Below are positions 16,356-24,504 of a stretch of DNA of 35,265 nt, one piece after another. The notes below the pieces were generated by a model that saw nothing but the letters and a program-made list of their open reading frames with translations, had not been told where the DNA came from and made no database searches. Source of the stretch: an uncultured Verrucomicrobiales bacterium (GTDB taxonomy: Bacteria > Verrucomicrobiota > Verrucomicrobiia > Verrucomicrobiales > DEV007); contig CAJXQE010000029.1 in the NCBI GenBank assembly GCA_913058215.1, forward strand, positions 1 to 35,265, written 5' to 3'. The position numbers were made by a program, and so were the translations under genes. Numbering within the stretch: the first letter of the stretch is position 1; every line of letters begins with the position of its first letter.

Positions 16356-18466
16356 TTCCAGCTGTAGGTAAAAGTTACGGACGCCTGATCCTTTTTCTCT
16401 TCGATCGAGACTCCTTTCGGATGGGTCACTGTCGGAGCTTCGCCTGGCTTCCATGTCAGTGTTCTGATGAGGGTCTTCTCTGCCACACGAAAGCTGTCTT
16501 CAATATCCTGACCTTCTTTGCTGATCAGAAAAGTGGGATTTCCTTTCCCGTCGGTCTTGTATCCGCGGAATCTTCCGCTCTCTTCGCTGGAAGCTTCAAA
16601 CTCGTAGACGTCATCGCTCAAGGGATTCTCGAAAGGGGCGGAGCGGACAAACCAAGTGTTGTAGGCATCGAAAAACTTCCCGCGCCACACCAGGGCCGGC
16701 CGGCCTTTCGAGCCGTCGTATGCCAGATGAATCTCACCCGGGAAACCGACGAGGATGGCTTTGGTTCCCGTTTTCTCAAGGAAGGTTCGCTGAATGATAG
16801 GGCGAACAATAGGAGTCAATTCGAATTGGCCGGGCATATGGTCGGGGAATCCCTCTGGTTTGCCTTCTCCTTCTTTGATAAATCCCCAGATGGCTGCGAT
16901 CTGTCTTTCTGCATTGCCGTCCAGAACATCCGGGACCATGGATTTCCCCTGTGGCCAAAGAGGGGGCATTAATGTTCCCGGGCGATAGGATGCCGGGTTA
17001 AGCAGATACTCGCGAAACCAATGAGGACGAAGCCGCTGGTCGAGTGAACTGATGTCGAGGGCGGGAATCCCGAGCGATTTCTGTTCTCCCCAATTGTGGC
17101 AGGTGATGCAATTCACACCGCCCTGAATTCCGAGGAGTTTTTTACCCACCTCAATATCGTCAGGGCGGATTGTGATTGGTGGGGAATCCGTTTTCAGATC
17201 TTCTTTTACAAACCAGTCGGCGAGGACCTTGGCATGCTTCGCGTAGGCAGGCATGCTGGTTTTCATGTAGGGCCGAACCCGGTTTTTCGGCTTTCCGGTG
17301 AGCACACCCTCGAGCCATTCCGTCTGCAGTTTGTCGCCGATTCCAGTGAGAGGCGGAGGTAGCCGACCGGAATCTCCGAGGCTTTCCAGTCCGTGGAAGA
17401 AGGGGTTGGTATTGATGGTGGGGCCACCGATTCCGTTCCGGTCGTGGCAGGCGTAGCAATTCATTGCCGCGAGCGATAGATCCTCCCGGGATCCCGGCTC
17501 CTTTGGTTGATCATCCTTTAGAAATGCGACAAGAGCTGATCTTTGTGCCTCTGTTAGCTTGTAGCTTGGAATTCCGGCTGTGGGTGATGCAGAAAGACAA
17601 TGGCCAGCGTCCTTTTCGGGAGGAGCGGATAAGGAAATCAAAGTGTCAGCCTTTTTCCCGGGAATGGCGTGGCAGGCGATACAATTCAGTTTGGCGACGA
17701 GGCTTTTTCCCTTTTGGACGGATGGTTCGCCAGCTTTTGGCCAGGCCTTATGAGCGTCGGCTTCGCGGGGGTCACTCGCTTGAAAATCAAGAAGGTGGGC
17801 CGCAATGTCGAGCGACTCCTGTTTATCGAGGGCGATGTGAGGCATGCGTCCGTCAGTTCGATAGCGCGCCGGGTTTGATAGGAAATAGTCGAGAGCGGTC
17901 AGTGTTGTCTTCTTCTTCAGATCTGGATGAGAAATGGCGAGAGGTGAGGTGAGGCTTTCTCCACTTCCTGCGGGACCGCGGTAATCAGCCGTCGGGGCAT
18001 GACAGGCGACGCACCCTTTTTCGTGGTAGAGAGCACTTCCGTTTTCCGCGTTTGCGTGGCGCCCGGGCCTCAGTTTCAGGCCTTTGCCAAGTGTGCCAAG
18101 GTAGTTGGTGACCGACTCCACTTCTTCATCAGAAAGTCCGTGAGCCAGGTTCGGCATGGTGGATCCTTTCCGTCGTGATTCCGGATCTTTCAGGAATTCG
18201 ACGACCCAGTCGCGGGACACGCGGTCCGAGATGTCATTCAAGGAAGGTCCGGAACGTGGCACGGCGACATCGGAACCCCCGTGGCAATTTGCGCAGCCAA
18301 GTTCGGAGAAGAGAATGGCTCCCCCTGCTGCATTGGGGCTGTCGACATGGAAGCGTTCATACCCAACCACGTGAGGGGAGGCGTGTGAAATGTCCCGGGA
18401 CAAAAGGACGCCTATGAAAAGGAACGCAAATGCCCACGATTGAGCTCGAAAAATGGGGACACTCAT
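16352..18466 (-). CDS. Pentaheme c-type cytochrome, secreted
   Basis: This 704-residue protein has a signal peptide (about 1-30) and five CXXCH heme c sites: CANCH 58-62, CVACH 152-156, CIACH 262-266, CYACH 337-341 and CITCH 453-457. Methionines in GSTMPN, GRMPH, KTSMPAY and GTLMPP are likely distal ligands, as in mono-heme cytochrome c modules. The C-terminal part (about 540-704) has no heme motif and looks like a separate beta-rich domain. It probably carries electrons in the periplasm from the downstream dehydrogenase-like propeller. It overlaps both neighbours by 4 nt: the ATGA at 18466-18463 with the TIM-barrel gene and the ATGA at 16355-16352 with the propeller gene. Confidence 0.92.
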   Translation of the reverse strand: MSVPIFRAQSWAFAFLFIGVLLSRDISHASPHVVGYERFHVDSPNAAGGAILFSELGCANCHGGSDVAVPRSGPSLNDISDRVSRDWVVEFLKDPESRRKGSTMPNLAHGLSDEEVESVTNYLGTLGKGLKLRPGRHANAENGSALYHEKGCVACHAPTADYRGPAGSGESLTSPLAISHPDLKKKTTLTALDYFLSNPARYRTDGRMPHIALDKQESLDIAAHLLDFQASDPREADAHKAWPKAGEPSVQKGKSLVAKLNCIACHAIPGKKADTLISLSAPPEKDAGHCLSASPTAGIPSYKLTEAQRSALVAFLKDDQPKEPGSREDLSLAAMNCYACHDRNGIGGPTINTNPFFHGLESLGDSGRLPPPLTGIGDKLQTEWLEGVLTGKPKNRVRPYMKTSMPAYAKHAKVLADWFVKEDLKTDSPPITIRPDDIEVGKKLLGIQGGVNCITCHNWGEQKSLGIPALDISSLDQRLRPHWFREYLLNPASYRPGTLMPPLWPQGKSMVPDVLDGNAERQIAAIWGFIKEGEGKPEGFPDHMPGQFELTPIVRPIIQRTFLEKTGTKAILVGFPGEIHLAYDGSKGRPALVWRGKFFDAYNTWFVRSAPFENPLSDDVYEFEASSEESGRFRGYKTDGKGNPTFLISKEGQDIEDSFRVAEKTLIRTLTWKPGEAPTVTHPKGVSIEEKKDQASVTFTYSWK

Positions 18467-19377
18467 ATCTTCTTCAAGCAGTCACTGATGTATTCTCTTG
18501 AAGTATTGATCGCGGCAGTGATTTCACCGGCAGTGCCCAACATGGGAATGCCCCGGGGTACGGGATGACCAAAGATCTCGGCAAGTCCGTCGAACTTGAT
18601 GTCGCGGAGGGCTGCGAGGATGGGAACGTAGTCGAGAGACCCATGTCCGGGCAACTGTTTGAGCTGTTCCTGTTCGGACATTTTTTCTTTCGAGGATTTG
18701 TGATGCTCCTGAAAGTAGATGAACGGGATATTCTCTTTACCGCAGTCTTTGATGAGTGTGGGAATGTCATCGACGACGTCGTGAAGATGGTGCGGTGCAA
18801 AAGCGATGCCGATGTTCTTCGAGGGATTCAGTTCAGAGAAGTAGCGAATCGAGTCCGGGGACGACAGCATTGAGTTCTTGTGGTTCTCGATCACCATGGT
18901 GATGCCTTTCGATTCGGCCAGCTCGTAGTGAGGTTTCAATTTTTCGAAAAAGGCTTTCACCTGTTTCTTTGCCTCTTCGCCGACAGGGTCTCTTTTACCC
19001 ATGCCTCCTGAACCGCAGAGAGTCATTGTCCCTCCGTTTTTCTTTGCCCAGGATATCTCTTCATCCTGTTTGAAGGGGCCGAGCGGATAGCAGGTTGAGA
19101 TTGCCATTTTCGTGCCGCGCTTTTTCAAGAGCGTTTGAAAAGCTTCGTCTCCCATTTCCGTAATCTGCTCACGATGGGTGGCGTGTCCTTTTCTCCAAAT
19201 ATCCACTGACTCGCAGCCGGCCCTGGCGACTTCACCGAGAACAGTATCGAGCGGCATGTCCCCATACATTGCCGAGGACAAAACATAGCGAACGCTAAAG
19301 GCATCCTCTGCTTTTGAAATTGAAGGCACCGCAAGTGCTGCGGAACCTGATAACTGGCAAAAACGTCTACGATTCAT
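18463..19377 (-). CDS. Secreted sugar phosphate isomerase/epimerase-like TIM-barrel protein
   Basis: The protein has 304 residues from ATG 19377. An upstream frame extending to 19512 is rejected because it overlaps the DJ-1 gene and hides the signal. The N terminus MNRRRFCQLSGSAAL is a Tat-like twin-arginine signal. The barrel belongs to the xylose-isomerase-like (AP endonuclease 2) superfamily: IENHKN (E164, H166), APHHLHD (195-200), GHGSLDY (244-250) and EIFGHP (267-272) sit at positions expected for metal ligands. The reaction is unknown; relatives isomerise or epimerise sugars and inositols. It starts 34 bp after the DJ-1 gene and ends in a 4-nt overlap with the cytochrome. Confidence 0.9.
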   Translation of the reverse strand: MNRRRFCQLSGSAALAVPSISKAEDAFSVRYVLSSAMYGDMPLDTVLGEVARAGCESVDIWRKGHATHREQITEMGDEAFQTLLKKRGTKMAISTCYPLGPFKQDEEISWAKKNGGTMTLCGSGGMGKRDPVGEEAKKQVKAFFEKLKPHYELAESKGITMVIENHKNSMLSSPDSIRYFSELNPSKNIGIAFAPHHLHDVVDDIPTLIKDCGKENIPFIYFQEHHKSSKEKMSEQEQLKQLPGHGSLDYVPILAALRDIKFDGLAEIFGHPVPRGIPMLGTAGEITAAINTSREYISDCLKKI

Positions 19378-19411
19378 AGTATTAAAAAATTGAAATTGAT
19401 TGCTCTTGAAT

Positions 19412-19993
19412 TCAGGCGCTCTTCGCTGCTGCAGCTTCCTCCAGCATTTTGATCCACGGCCCAAGGTAGTGCCCGTTGTCGTGAAAAGTTCTTCCGGATA
19501 CGAGGTTCCCATCGATTACGCAGGGCTCGTTAACGTAGATTCCGCCACACACTTCGAGATCGAACTGACACTTTGCCACGGTCGCCATTTTGCGACCTTT
19601 GACCCGATCGGCCCGGGCCGGAATCTCAACGCCGTGACAGACGCTGGCGATGGGTTTGTCATTGTCGAAAAACCACTGCGTCATACTGATCAAATCAGGA
19701 TCTTCACGGATGTATTCCGGAGCGCGTCCGCCTGAAAAGAAAATGCCGAGATACTCATCCGGATTCACTTCGGAAAACGCCAGGTCGGCCTGCAGCTGAT
19801 AGCCTTCCCACTCCCGGGTGATGGTCCAACCGGGACGCACTTCGTGCATGACCATTTGATAGAGCCGTTTCTCCGGAGCAATCACCACGGGCTGAATGTT
19901 TGCTTCCTGCAAACGATAGAAAGGATAGAGGGTGTCGACGGTTTCGGTGGCGTCTCCGATTACGATCAATGCTTTTCCTATGAATTCTGACAT
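19412..19993 (-). CDS. DJ-1/PfpI family protein
   Basis: This 193-residue protein has the class I glutamine-amidotransferase-like fold. The nucleophile elbow SVCHGVE places the catalytic cysteine at C119 followed by H120. The conserved FSGGRAPEYIR (86-96) and the early acidic residue E17 complete the usual site. Members act as deglycases, chaperones, isocyanide hydratases or peptidases; sequence alone does not decide. No signal peptide is seen. It is the first gene of the operon running to 13477 and is divergent from the XylR-type regulator, so it would be the first product made on induction. Confidence 0.92.
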   Translation of the reverse strand: MSEFIGKALIVIGDATETVDTLYPFYRLQEANIQPVVIAPEKRLYQMVMHEVRPGWTITREWEGYQLQADLAFSEVNPDEYLGIFFSGGRAPEYIREDPDLISMTQWFFDNDKPIASVCHGVEIPARADRVKGRKMATVAKCQFDLEVCGGIYVNEPCVIDGNLVSGRTFHDNGHYLGPWIKMLEEAAAAKSA

Positions 19994-20065
19994 GAGGCCA
20001 CTCTACGCCTCTTGATCTGCTTGGCTATTCGCTTACGGTTCAGTAAACATCAGGTTTTTCGTCAT
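19994..20065. promoter_or_regulatory. Divergent intergenic region between the DJ-1-led operon and the XylR-type regulator
   Basis: This 72-bp gap lies between the DJ-1 start and the preferred regulator start and must hold the control signals for one or both units. It contains a short inverted repeat GAGGC-N8-GCCTC (19994-20011) right next to the DJ-1 start. I could not identify convincing -35/-10 pairs. Regulators of this class usually bind next to the operon they control, so the region is a candidate operator, but the exact site is not resolved. Confidence 0.4.
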
Positions 20066-21238
20066 TTGGAAAAATTACCGACATCCCCTGTTCGCCGGGT
20101 TGCTATTCTGGTCGAAACGACCCGGTCTTATACGCGTGATCTGCTTCTCGGAGTCAGGCAGTATATGGAAACGAACGGACCGTGGTCGACATTTCTGGAG
20201 TTGAGGGCATTGGAATCTTCGGTTCCCCCGTGGTTGGAGCAATGGGACGGTGACGGCATTTTAACACGGACTTATAGCAAAGAAATGGCGGACGCGATTG
20301 CTGCGACGGGAGTTGCTGCGGTGGAATTGCGATCAACGAATTTTAATCGGGAACTCCCTTTTGTAGGGATGGACAATGCCCTGGTCGGACAGATGGTGGC
20401 TGATCACTTTCTCAACCGTGGCTATCGACGGTTTGCGGCCTACACTCTCGATACCGAGTCGTTTTTTCGGGAAAGAGTCAGAAATTTCGTCAGCCATATT
20501 GAAAGGGCGGGAGCTACCTGCACTTTGCTTCCTTCTCAAGGTGAGGCAGGTCCGGAAAACTGGGAGGAACATCAGCGGGAAATGATCAGCTGGCTTGCGT
20601 CTCTTGAGAAGCCTGTCGGTATCTTTGCGACGAATGATCAGTTGGCGTCGCGTCTTCTCGACGCCTGTAGTCGGGCCGGTATTTCTGTCCCCGATGAGGT
20701 GGCTGTAGTCGGCTGCGAAAATGAAAAGACCCTCTGTGAGTTTGCGAACCCGACTCTGACGAGTGTTCAGTTTGATGGGCAGGCGGTTGGTTATTGGGCT
20801 GCGGAAGTTCTCGACGGCCTGATGCGTGGCGAGCAGATCGAAGAGTCCATCTCATTGATCCCGCCGAGAGGGATTGAGATCCGCGCTTCTTCGGATGAAT
20901 TCGTGATTGAAGATCCGGTAGTGCTGCGGGCCGTGAGGCTGATCAGGGAGCGTGCTTTTTCAGGACTGACCGTTGCCGATATTTGCCGGGACTTGTCAGT
21001 GTCGAGGAGCACTTTGGAGCGGCGGATGAATGCATCTCTGAAACGAGGTTCGAAGGAGGAACTCCAGCGATTTCGATTTCGTGAAGTGAACCGTCTCCTT
21101 CGCAATACGGATCTCACCATCGAGACGATTGCCGACATGACCGGGTTTACTCACCCGCACTATTTGCAGACCTGTTACCGCGAGAGGTTCGATCAAACTC
21201 CCGGTCAGTATCGGAAAGAAAGCCGCAAGCGAAGTTAA
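20066..21238 (+). CDS. XylR-type transcriptional regulator (LacI-like sensor plus AraC HTH)
   Basis: This protein has about 390 residues. The TTG at 20066 is preferred (EKLPTSPVRRVAILVE), leaving eight residues before the first strand, as in E. coli XylR. TTG 20012 is a longer alternative but would leave only 18 bp to the divergent gene. The N-terminal two thirds form a periplasmic-binding-type sugar sensor (VAILVETTRSYTRDLLLGVRQYM, GIFATNDQLASRLLDACSRAGISVPDEVAVVG). The C-terminal third has two AraC helix-turn-helix units: VADICRDLSVSRSTLERR and IETIADMTGFTHPHYLQTCYRERF. It probably senses a sugar-like inducer and controls the adjacent operon 19993-13477. It converges on the SHD1 protease gene with a 1-bp gap. 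Confidence 0.92.
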   Translation: MEKLPTSPVRRVAILVETTRSYTRDLLLGVRQYMETNGPWSTFLELRALESSVPPWLEQWDGDGILTRTYSKEMADAIAATGVAAVELRSTNFNRELPFVGMDNALVGQMVADHFLNRGYRRFAAYTLDTESFFRERVRNFVSHIERAGATCTLLPSQGEAGPENWEEHQREMISWLASLEKPVGIFATNDQLASRLLDACSRAGISVPDEVAVVGCENEKTLCEFANPTLTSVQFDGQAVGYWAAEVLDGLMRGEQIEESISLIPPRGIEIRASSDEFVIEDPVVLRAVRLIRERAFSGLTVADICRDLSVSRSTLERRMNASLKRGSKEELQRFRFREVNRLLRNTDLTIETIADMTGFTHPHYLQTCYRERFDQTPGQYRKESRKRS

Positions 21239-21239
21239 A

Positions 21240-22412
21240 TTACCCGAAGTTGATGCGGATGCCGCGGGAGCGCCAGGATTTAGTAATATCCGCCTCCAGC
21301 TCATCAAAACTTCTGCTGTCGAGGAGCGGCTCGAAAGCCTCATCGCCTTTCTTTCCATCTTTAAGCCCCTTCAGGAAACTCTTAATTCGGGCGGCGTCTT
21401 TTTCGCCATCCATGTGGAAGAAATAATAGGCAACCAATAAGCCCATGCCGTAATTGAAATTGGCATTGGAGGTAAAAGATTCGTAGGGCTGTGTCATGAA
21501 ATCTTTCAGGGCTGGAGCATTGATTTCCTCGCCAAGATTCCGGCCACCGCTGTTCTTCTCCCCGTAAGCCGTGACGTATTCTTTGATCTTGTTGATATCG
21601 TCGACATTGAACTTCCCGGAACGGTAACCACTCTGAGCAATGTATTCCGCCATTCCTTCGGTGAACCATCCTCTGGATCCGGGGGCGTAATATTCGTAGT
21701 CGGTAATTTGGTGAGCGATCTCGTGGGAAAGGGTCGAATTCTCTTTGTCGTAATCCACGCTGAAATTGCTTCCGACTTTTTTCACGCCAAGGCTGGTCAG
21801 TGGAACAAGAATGTCGCCTTCGCCGCCGCGGCTGATGTAAACCCCGCCACTGCCCTGGGGCCCGCCTTTGGAATGGTAGGTGTCCTTCAGTTCGAAAAGA
21901 TGAATTTTGTGTCGCTCTTCGCGGAAGGGTTTGGTCATTCCCAGGGGAAGTTCACGAACGTATTGGTTGGTTGCTTCAAAGAGAAGGGAAAATCGTTTTA
22001 CCACTGAGGTGTTCAGTTTTACGTCGCAGATGAACTCATAGTGATCGCTGGCGTAGATGTATTCGCTGGTCGACTCGTCTTCTTTGATGACTTCGATTTC
22101 CTGGCTGATATCTGCAGATATCGCTTTGGGCCATTCAGCATCCCAGTTGGCTTCCACATCCGCGGCTGGAGAACTTGCTTTGTCTCCGCTGTTCTTCTTT
22201 CCCCAGTCAGTGAGGAATTCCCGATCTTCTTTCGACAGAGAGGAAATGGGGACATTGAAATTTTTGGCTCCCATTTTCAGAACCACCTCGTCACCGGAAA
22301 TTTCGACGACTTCGGCTTCGATCGCTTTACCGGAGGAGTTTGTAAACGTTCTCGCTTCGACATTCGCAAGAGCGAGGATAAGCAGGACGATCACGGGGGA
22401 CAGAAACTTCAT
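21240..22412 (-). CDS. Secreted metalloprotease-like protein with N-terminal SHD1 domain
   Basis: This 390-residue protein has a signal peptide (1-20, ending NVEA). Residues 21-65 (RTFTNSSGKAIEAEVVEISG, then VVLKMG and PISSLSKEDREF) match the SLA1 homology domain 1-like module common in planctomycetes and verrucomicrobia. A gluzincin-type zinc site follows: HEIAH at 230-234 and the third ligand region WFTEGMAEY at 249-257, with E252. The C-terminal part is helical. It is probably a periplasmic or extracellular peptidase, or a DUF1570-like inactive relative, although the HExxH is intact. The gene is divergent from recQ, with a 107-bp gap that presumably holds both promoters. Confidence 0.87.
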   Translation of the reverse strand: MKFLSPVIVLLILALANVEARTFTNSSGKAIEAEVVEISGDEVVLKMGAKNFNVPISSLSKEDREFLTDWGKKNSGDKASSPAADVEANWDAEWPKAISADISQEIEVIKEDESTSEYIYASDHYEFICDVKLNTSVVKRFSLLFEATNQYVRELPLGMTKPFREERHKIHLFELKDTYHSKGGPQGSGGVYISRGGEGDILVPLTSLGVKKVGSNFSVDYDKENSTLSHEIAHQITDYEYYAPGSRGWFTEGMAEYIAQSGYRSGKFNVDDINKIKEYVTAYGEKNSGGRNLGEEINAPALKDFMTQPYESFTSNANFNYGMGLLVAYYFFHMDGEKDAARIKSFLKGLKDGKKGDEAFEPLLDSRSFDELEADITKSWRSRGIRINFG

Positions 22413-22519
22413 GCAGCAAGGATAATGTTTATCGGCGATGGGGCAAGAAATATAGGGAGGGCAATGGTCTCTGAGTTTTTCCGTGAAAATCCCGGTAGAA
22501 ATGGAAGAGTCAGCCTCTG

Positions 22520-24445
22520 ATGAATCTCGAAGAATCCCTCCAGTCTATGTTCGGTCACGGGCAGTTCCGTGATGGTCAGCGCGAGGCGATTGAGGTTTTG
22601 ATGGAAGGGCGGTCTGTTTTGGCGGTCTTTCCGACAGGAGGAGGAAAAAGCCTTTGTTATCAGCTTCCGGCGATGCTTTTCGAAGGGATGACCCTGGTTG
22701 TTTCCCCGCTGATTGCCCTGATGAAGGATCAGGTCGAAGCGATGCACCGAAAGAACCTTTCGGCAGCCCGGCTGGATTCAACTCTCGAAGCAGATGAGGT
22801 TCAGGAAATCTACCGGCAAATGGCAGCCGGCGAGCTGAAGCTTCTCTACGTCGCCCCGGAACGTTTGGCGAACGAAGGCTTCATGCGGCGTTTGCGGGGT
22901 GTGAATATTTCGATGCTGGCAGTCGATGAGGCTCATTGTATTTCAGAATGGGGACACAACTTCCGGCCCGATTATTTGAAGCTCGCTCTTACTGCTGAGG
23001 AATTGAAAGTTGAGAGGATTCTCGCGCTGACAGCCACGGCAACGCCCCGTGTTTCAGCCGATATCCGGAAGCGTTTTTCGATCGCCGAATCGGATCACAT
23101 TCAAACAGGATTCACCCGGGCGAATCTATCCTTTCATGTGACTCCCTGTTCGCTGGAGGAAAAGGAGGAGGTGTTGGTGAATCGTCTCCGCGAGCACGAA
23201 GGGGGAGCGGCGGTTGTCTATGTCACTCTGCAACGGACGGCAGAAGAAGTCGCCGGTGCCCTTTCCCGAAACGGAATTCCGTCGCGCGCCTACCATGCCG
23301 GAATGAGGGATGATCATCGCTCCGAAGTTCAGGATGGGTTCATGGATGGAAGCATTCAAACCGTAGTGGCGACGATTGCTTTCGGAATGGGAATCGATAA
23401 GTCGGACATCCGATCCGTCTTTCACTACAACCTTCCCAAATCGCTCGAGAACTATGTGCAGGAGTCCGGGCGGTCCGGGCGCGATGGGCAGCCCGCTCAC
23501 TGCGAAATTCTGGCCTGCCTCGATGATCTGATCGTGCTGGAGAATTTTGTCTACGGCGATACGCCATCGCCGACAGCCTTGAAATCGCTCGTCGAAAATG
23601 TCGTTCTCCAGGGGAGTCGGTTCAGCGTTTCCCGATATGATCTTTCGATCTCCAAAGACATGCGGCCGCTCGTGATTTCGACTGCGCTCACTTATCTGGA
23701 GTTGGATGGCGTCCTCATCCCGCGCGGGCCGTTTTATGCGGGATATCGTTTCAAATTCATTGAGCCGGTTGAGCGAATCCTGGGAGGACATGAACCGGAA
23801 AGGCGCGACTTCCTGAAAAAGATTTTCGATGCCTGCGAGAAGAAGCGAATCTGGTACACGATCGATATTACCGAAGTCGCTCTTAAGATCGGCGAGGATG
23901 AAAGCAGGATCCGGAAAGCCTTCGGGCATCTCGAGAAAATGGGAGAGGTGCAGCTTCGGCCCTCAGGCTTGCGTCATGGCTATGAGCTGAACGAAAAAGC
24001 GGAGCAGTCCGTGAGTGTGTTGACGGATCGACTGGTGGAGTTGTTTCAGTCCCGGGAAAGCGGGGAGATTGATCGTCTCGGCCTGGTCGTGAATTTGTGC
24101 GAATCCGGTGAGTGTATCCCGCAACAGATCCTTTCCTATTTCGGGGAGAAGAGTGAGCCCTGCGGAACTTGCAGTTCGTGCCTTGGAACCCGGGGGGCAG
24201 ATACCTTGCCGAGAACAAGGCGTGGAGAAATTACGCCGGAACACATTGAGACGATGCAGGAAATTATTCGTGAGAAACATTCGGCTCTCCGTCAACCGAG
24301 GCAGTTGGCAAGGTTCGTCTGCGGACTTTCCAGCCCGGCAACCACCCGGAAACGCATGAGCCGCGATGAACGGTTCGGAATCGTCGCTGAGGTGCCGTTT
24401 CAGGATGTGCTGACGCAGGCAGAATCGATGCTGTCCAGTTGGTGA
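22520..24445 (+). CDS. recQ: RecQ family ATP-dependent DNA helicase
   Basis: This 641-residue SF2 helicase unwinds DNA 3' to 5' in recombination and fork repair. Motif 0 is at FRDGQREAI (16-24), Walker A at PTGGGKS (38-44), and the RecQ version of motif II is DEAHCISEWGHNFRP (136-150). Motif VI is QESGRSGRDGQ. The RecQ zinc-binding region has C532, C548, C551 and C554 (GECIPQQILSYFGE and CGTCSSC). A winged-helix region lies between the helicase core and the zinc site in this layout (residues about 420-510), which differs from the E. coli order and should be checked by modelling. There is no recognisable HRDC domain; the C-terminal 85 residues are basic and helical. Confidence 0.94.
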   Translation: MNLEESLQSMFGHGQFRDGQREAIEVLMEGRSVLAVFPTGGGKSLCYQLPAMLFEGMTLVVSPLIALMKDQVEAMHRKNLSAARLDSTLEADEVQEIYRQMAAGELKLLYVAPERLANEGFMRRLRGVNISMLAVDEAHCISEWGHNFRPDYLKLALTAEELKVERILALTATATPRVSADIRKRFSIAESDHIQTGFTRANLSFHVTPCSLEEKEEVLVNRLREHEGGAAVVYVTLQRTAEEVAGALSRNGIPSRAYHAGMRDDHRSEVQDGFMDGSIQTVVATIAFGMGIDKSDIRSVFHYNLPKSLENYVQESGRSGRDGQPAHCEILACLDDLIVLENFVYGDTPSPTALKSLVENVVLQGSRFSVSRYDLSISKDMRPLVISTALTYLELDGVLIPRGPFYAGYRFKFIEPVERILGGHEPERRDFLKKIFDACEKKRIWYTIDITEVALKIGEDESRIRKAFGHLEKMGEVQLRPSGLRHGYELNEKAEQSVSVLTDRLVELFQSRESGEIDRLGLVVNLCESGECIPQQILSYFGEKSEPCGTCSSCLGTRGADTLPRTRRGEITPEHIETMQEIIREKHSALRQPRQLARFVCGLSSPATTRKRMSRDERFGIVAEVPFQDVLTQAESMLSSW

Positions 24446-24486
24446 TGTGAGATGGTATTGATATCCATTTTTATTCTGCAAACCGA

Positions 24487-24501
24487 ACTGGAGAGTCCAG
24501 T
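24487..24501. terminator. Perfect inverted repeat between convergent genes, possible terminator
   Basis: ACTGGA (24487-24492) and TCCAGT (24496-24501) form a perfect 6-bp stem with loop GAG, 42 bp after the recQ stop and 4 bp before the end of the DUF5916 gene. Its position between two convergent genes suits a bidirectional terminator. There is no T-tract directly after the stem on either strand, so intrinsic termination is uncertain and a protein-binding palindrome is possible. Confidence 0.4.
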
Positions 24502-24504
24502 AAC

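Noticed and set aside
20012-20065. TTG at 20012 as start of the XylR-type regulator
   Set aside because: It leaves only 18 bp between divergent genes, and the extra residues have no counterpart in relatives as I recall them. Not fully excluded.
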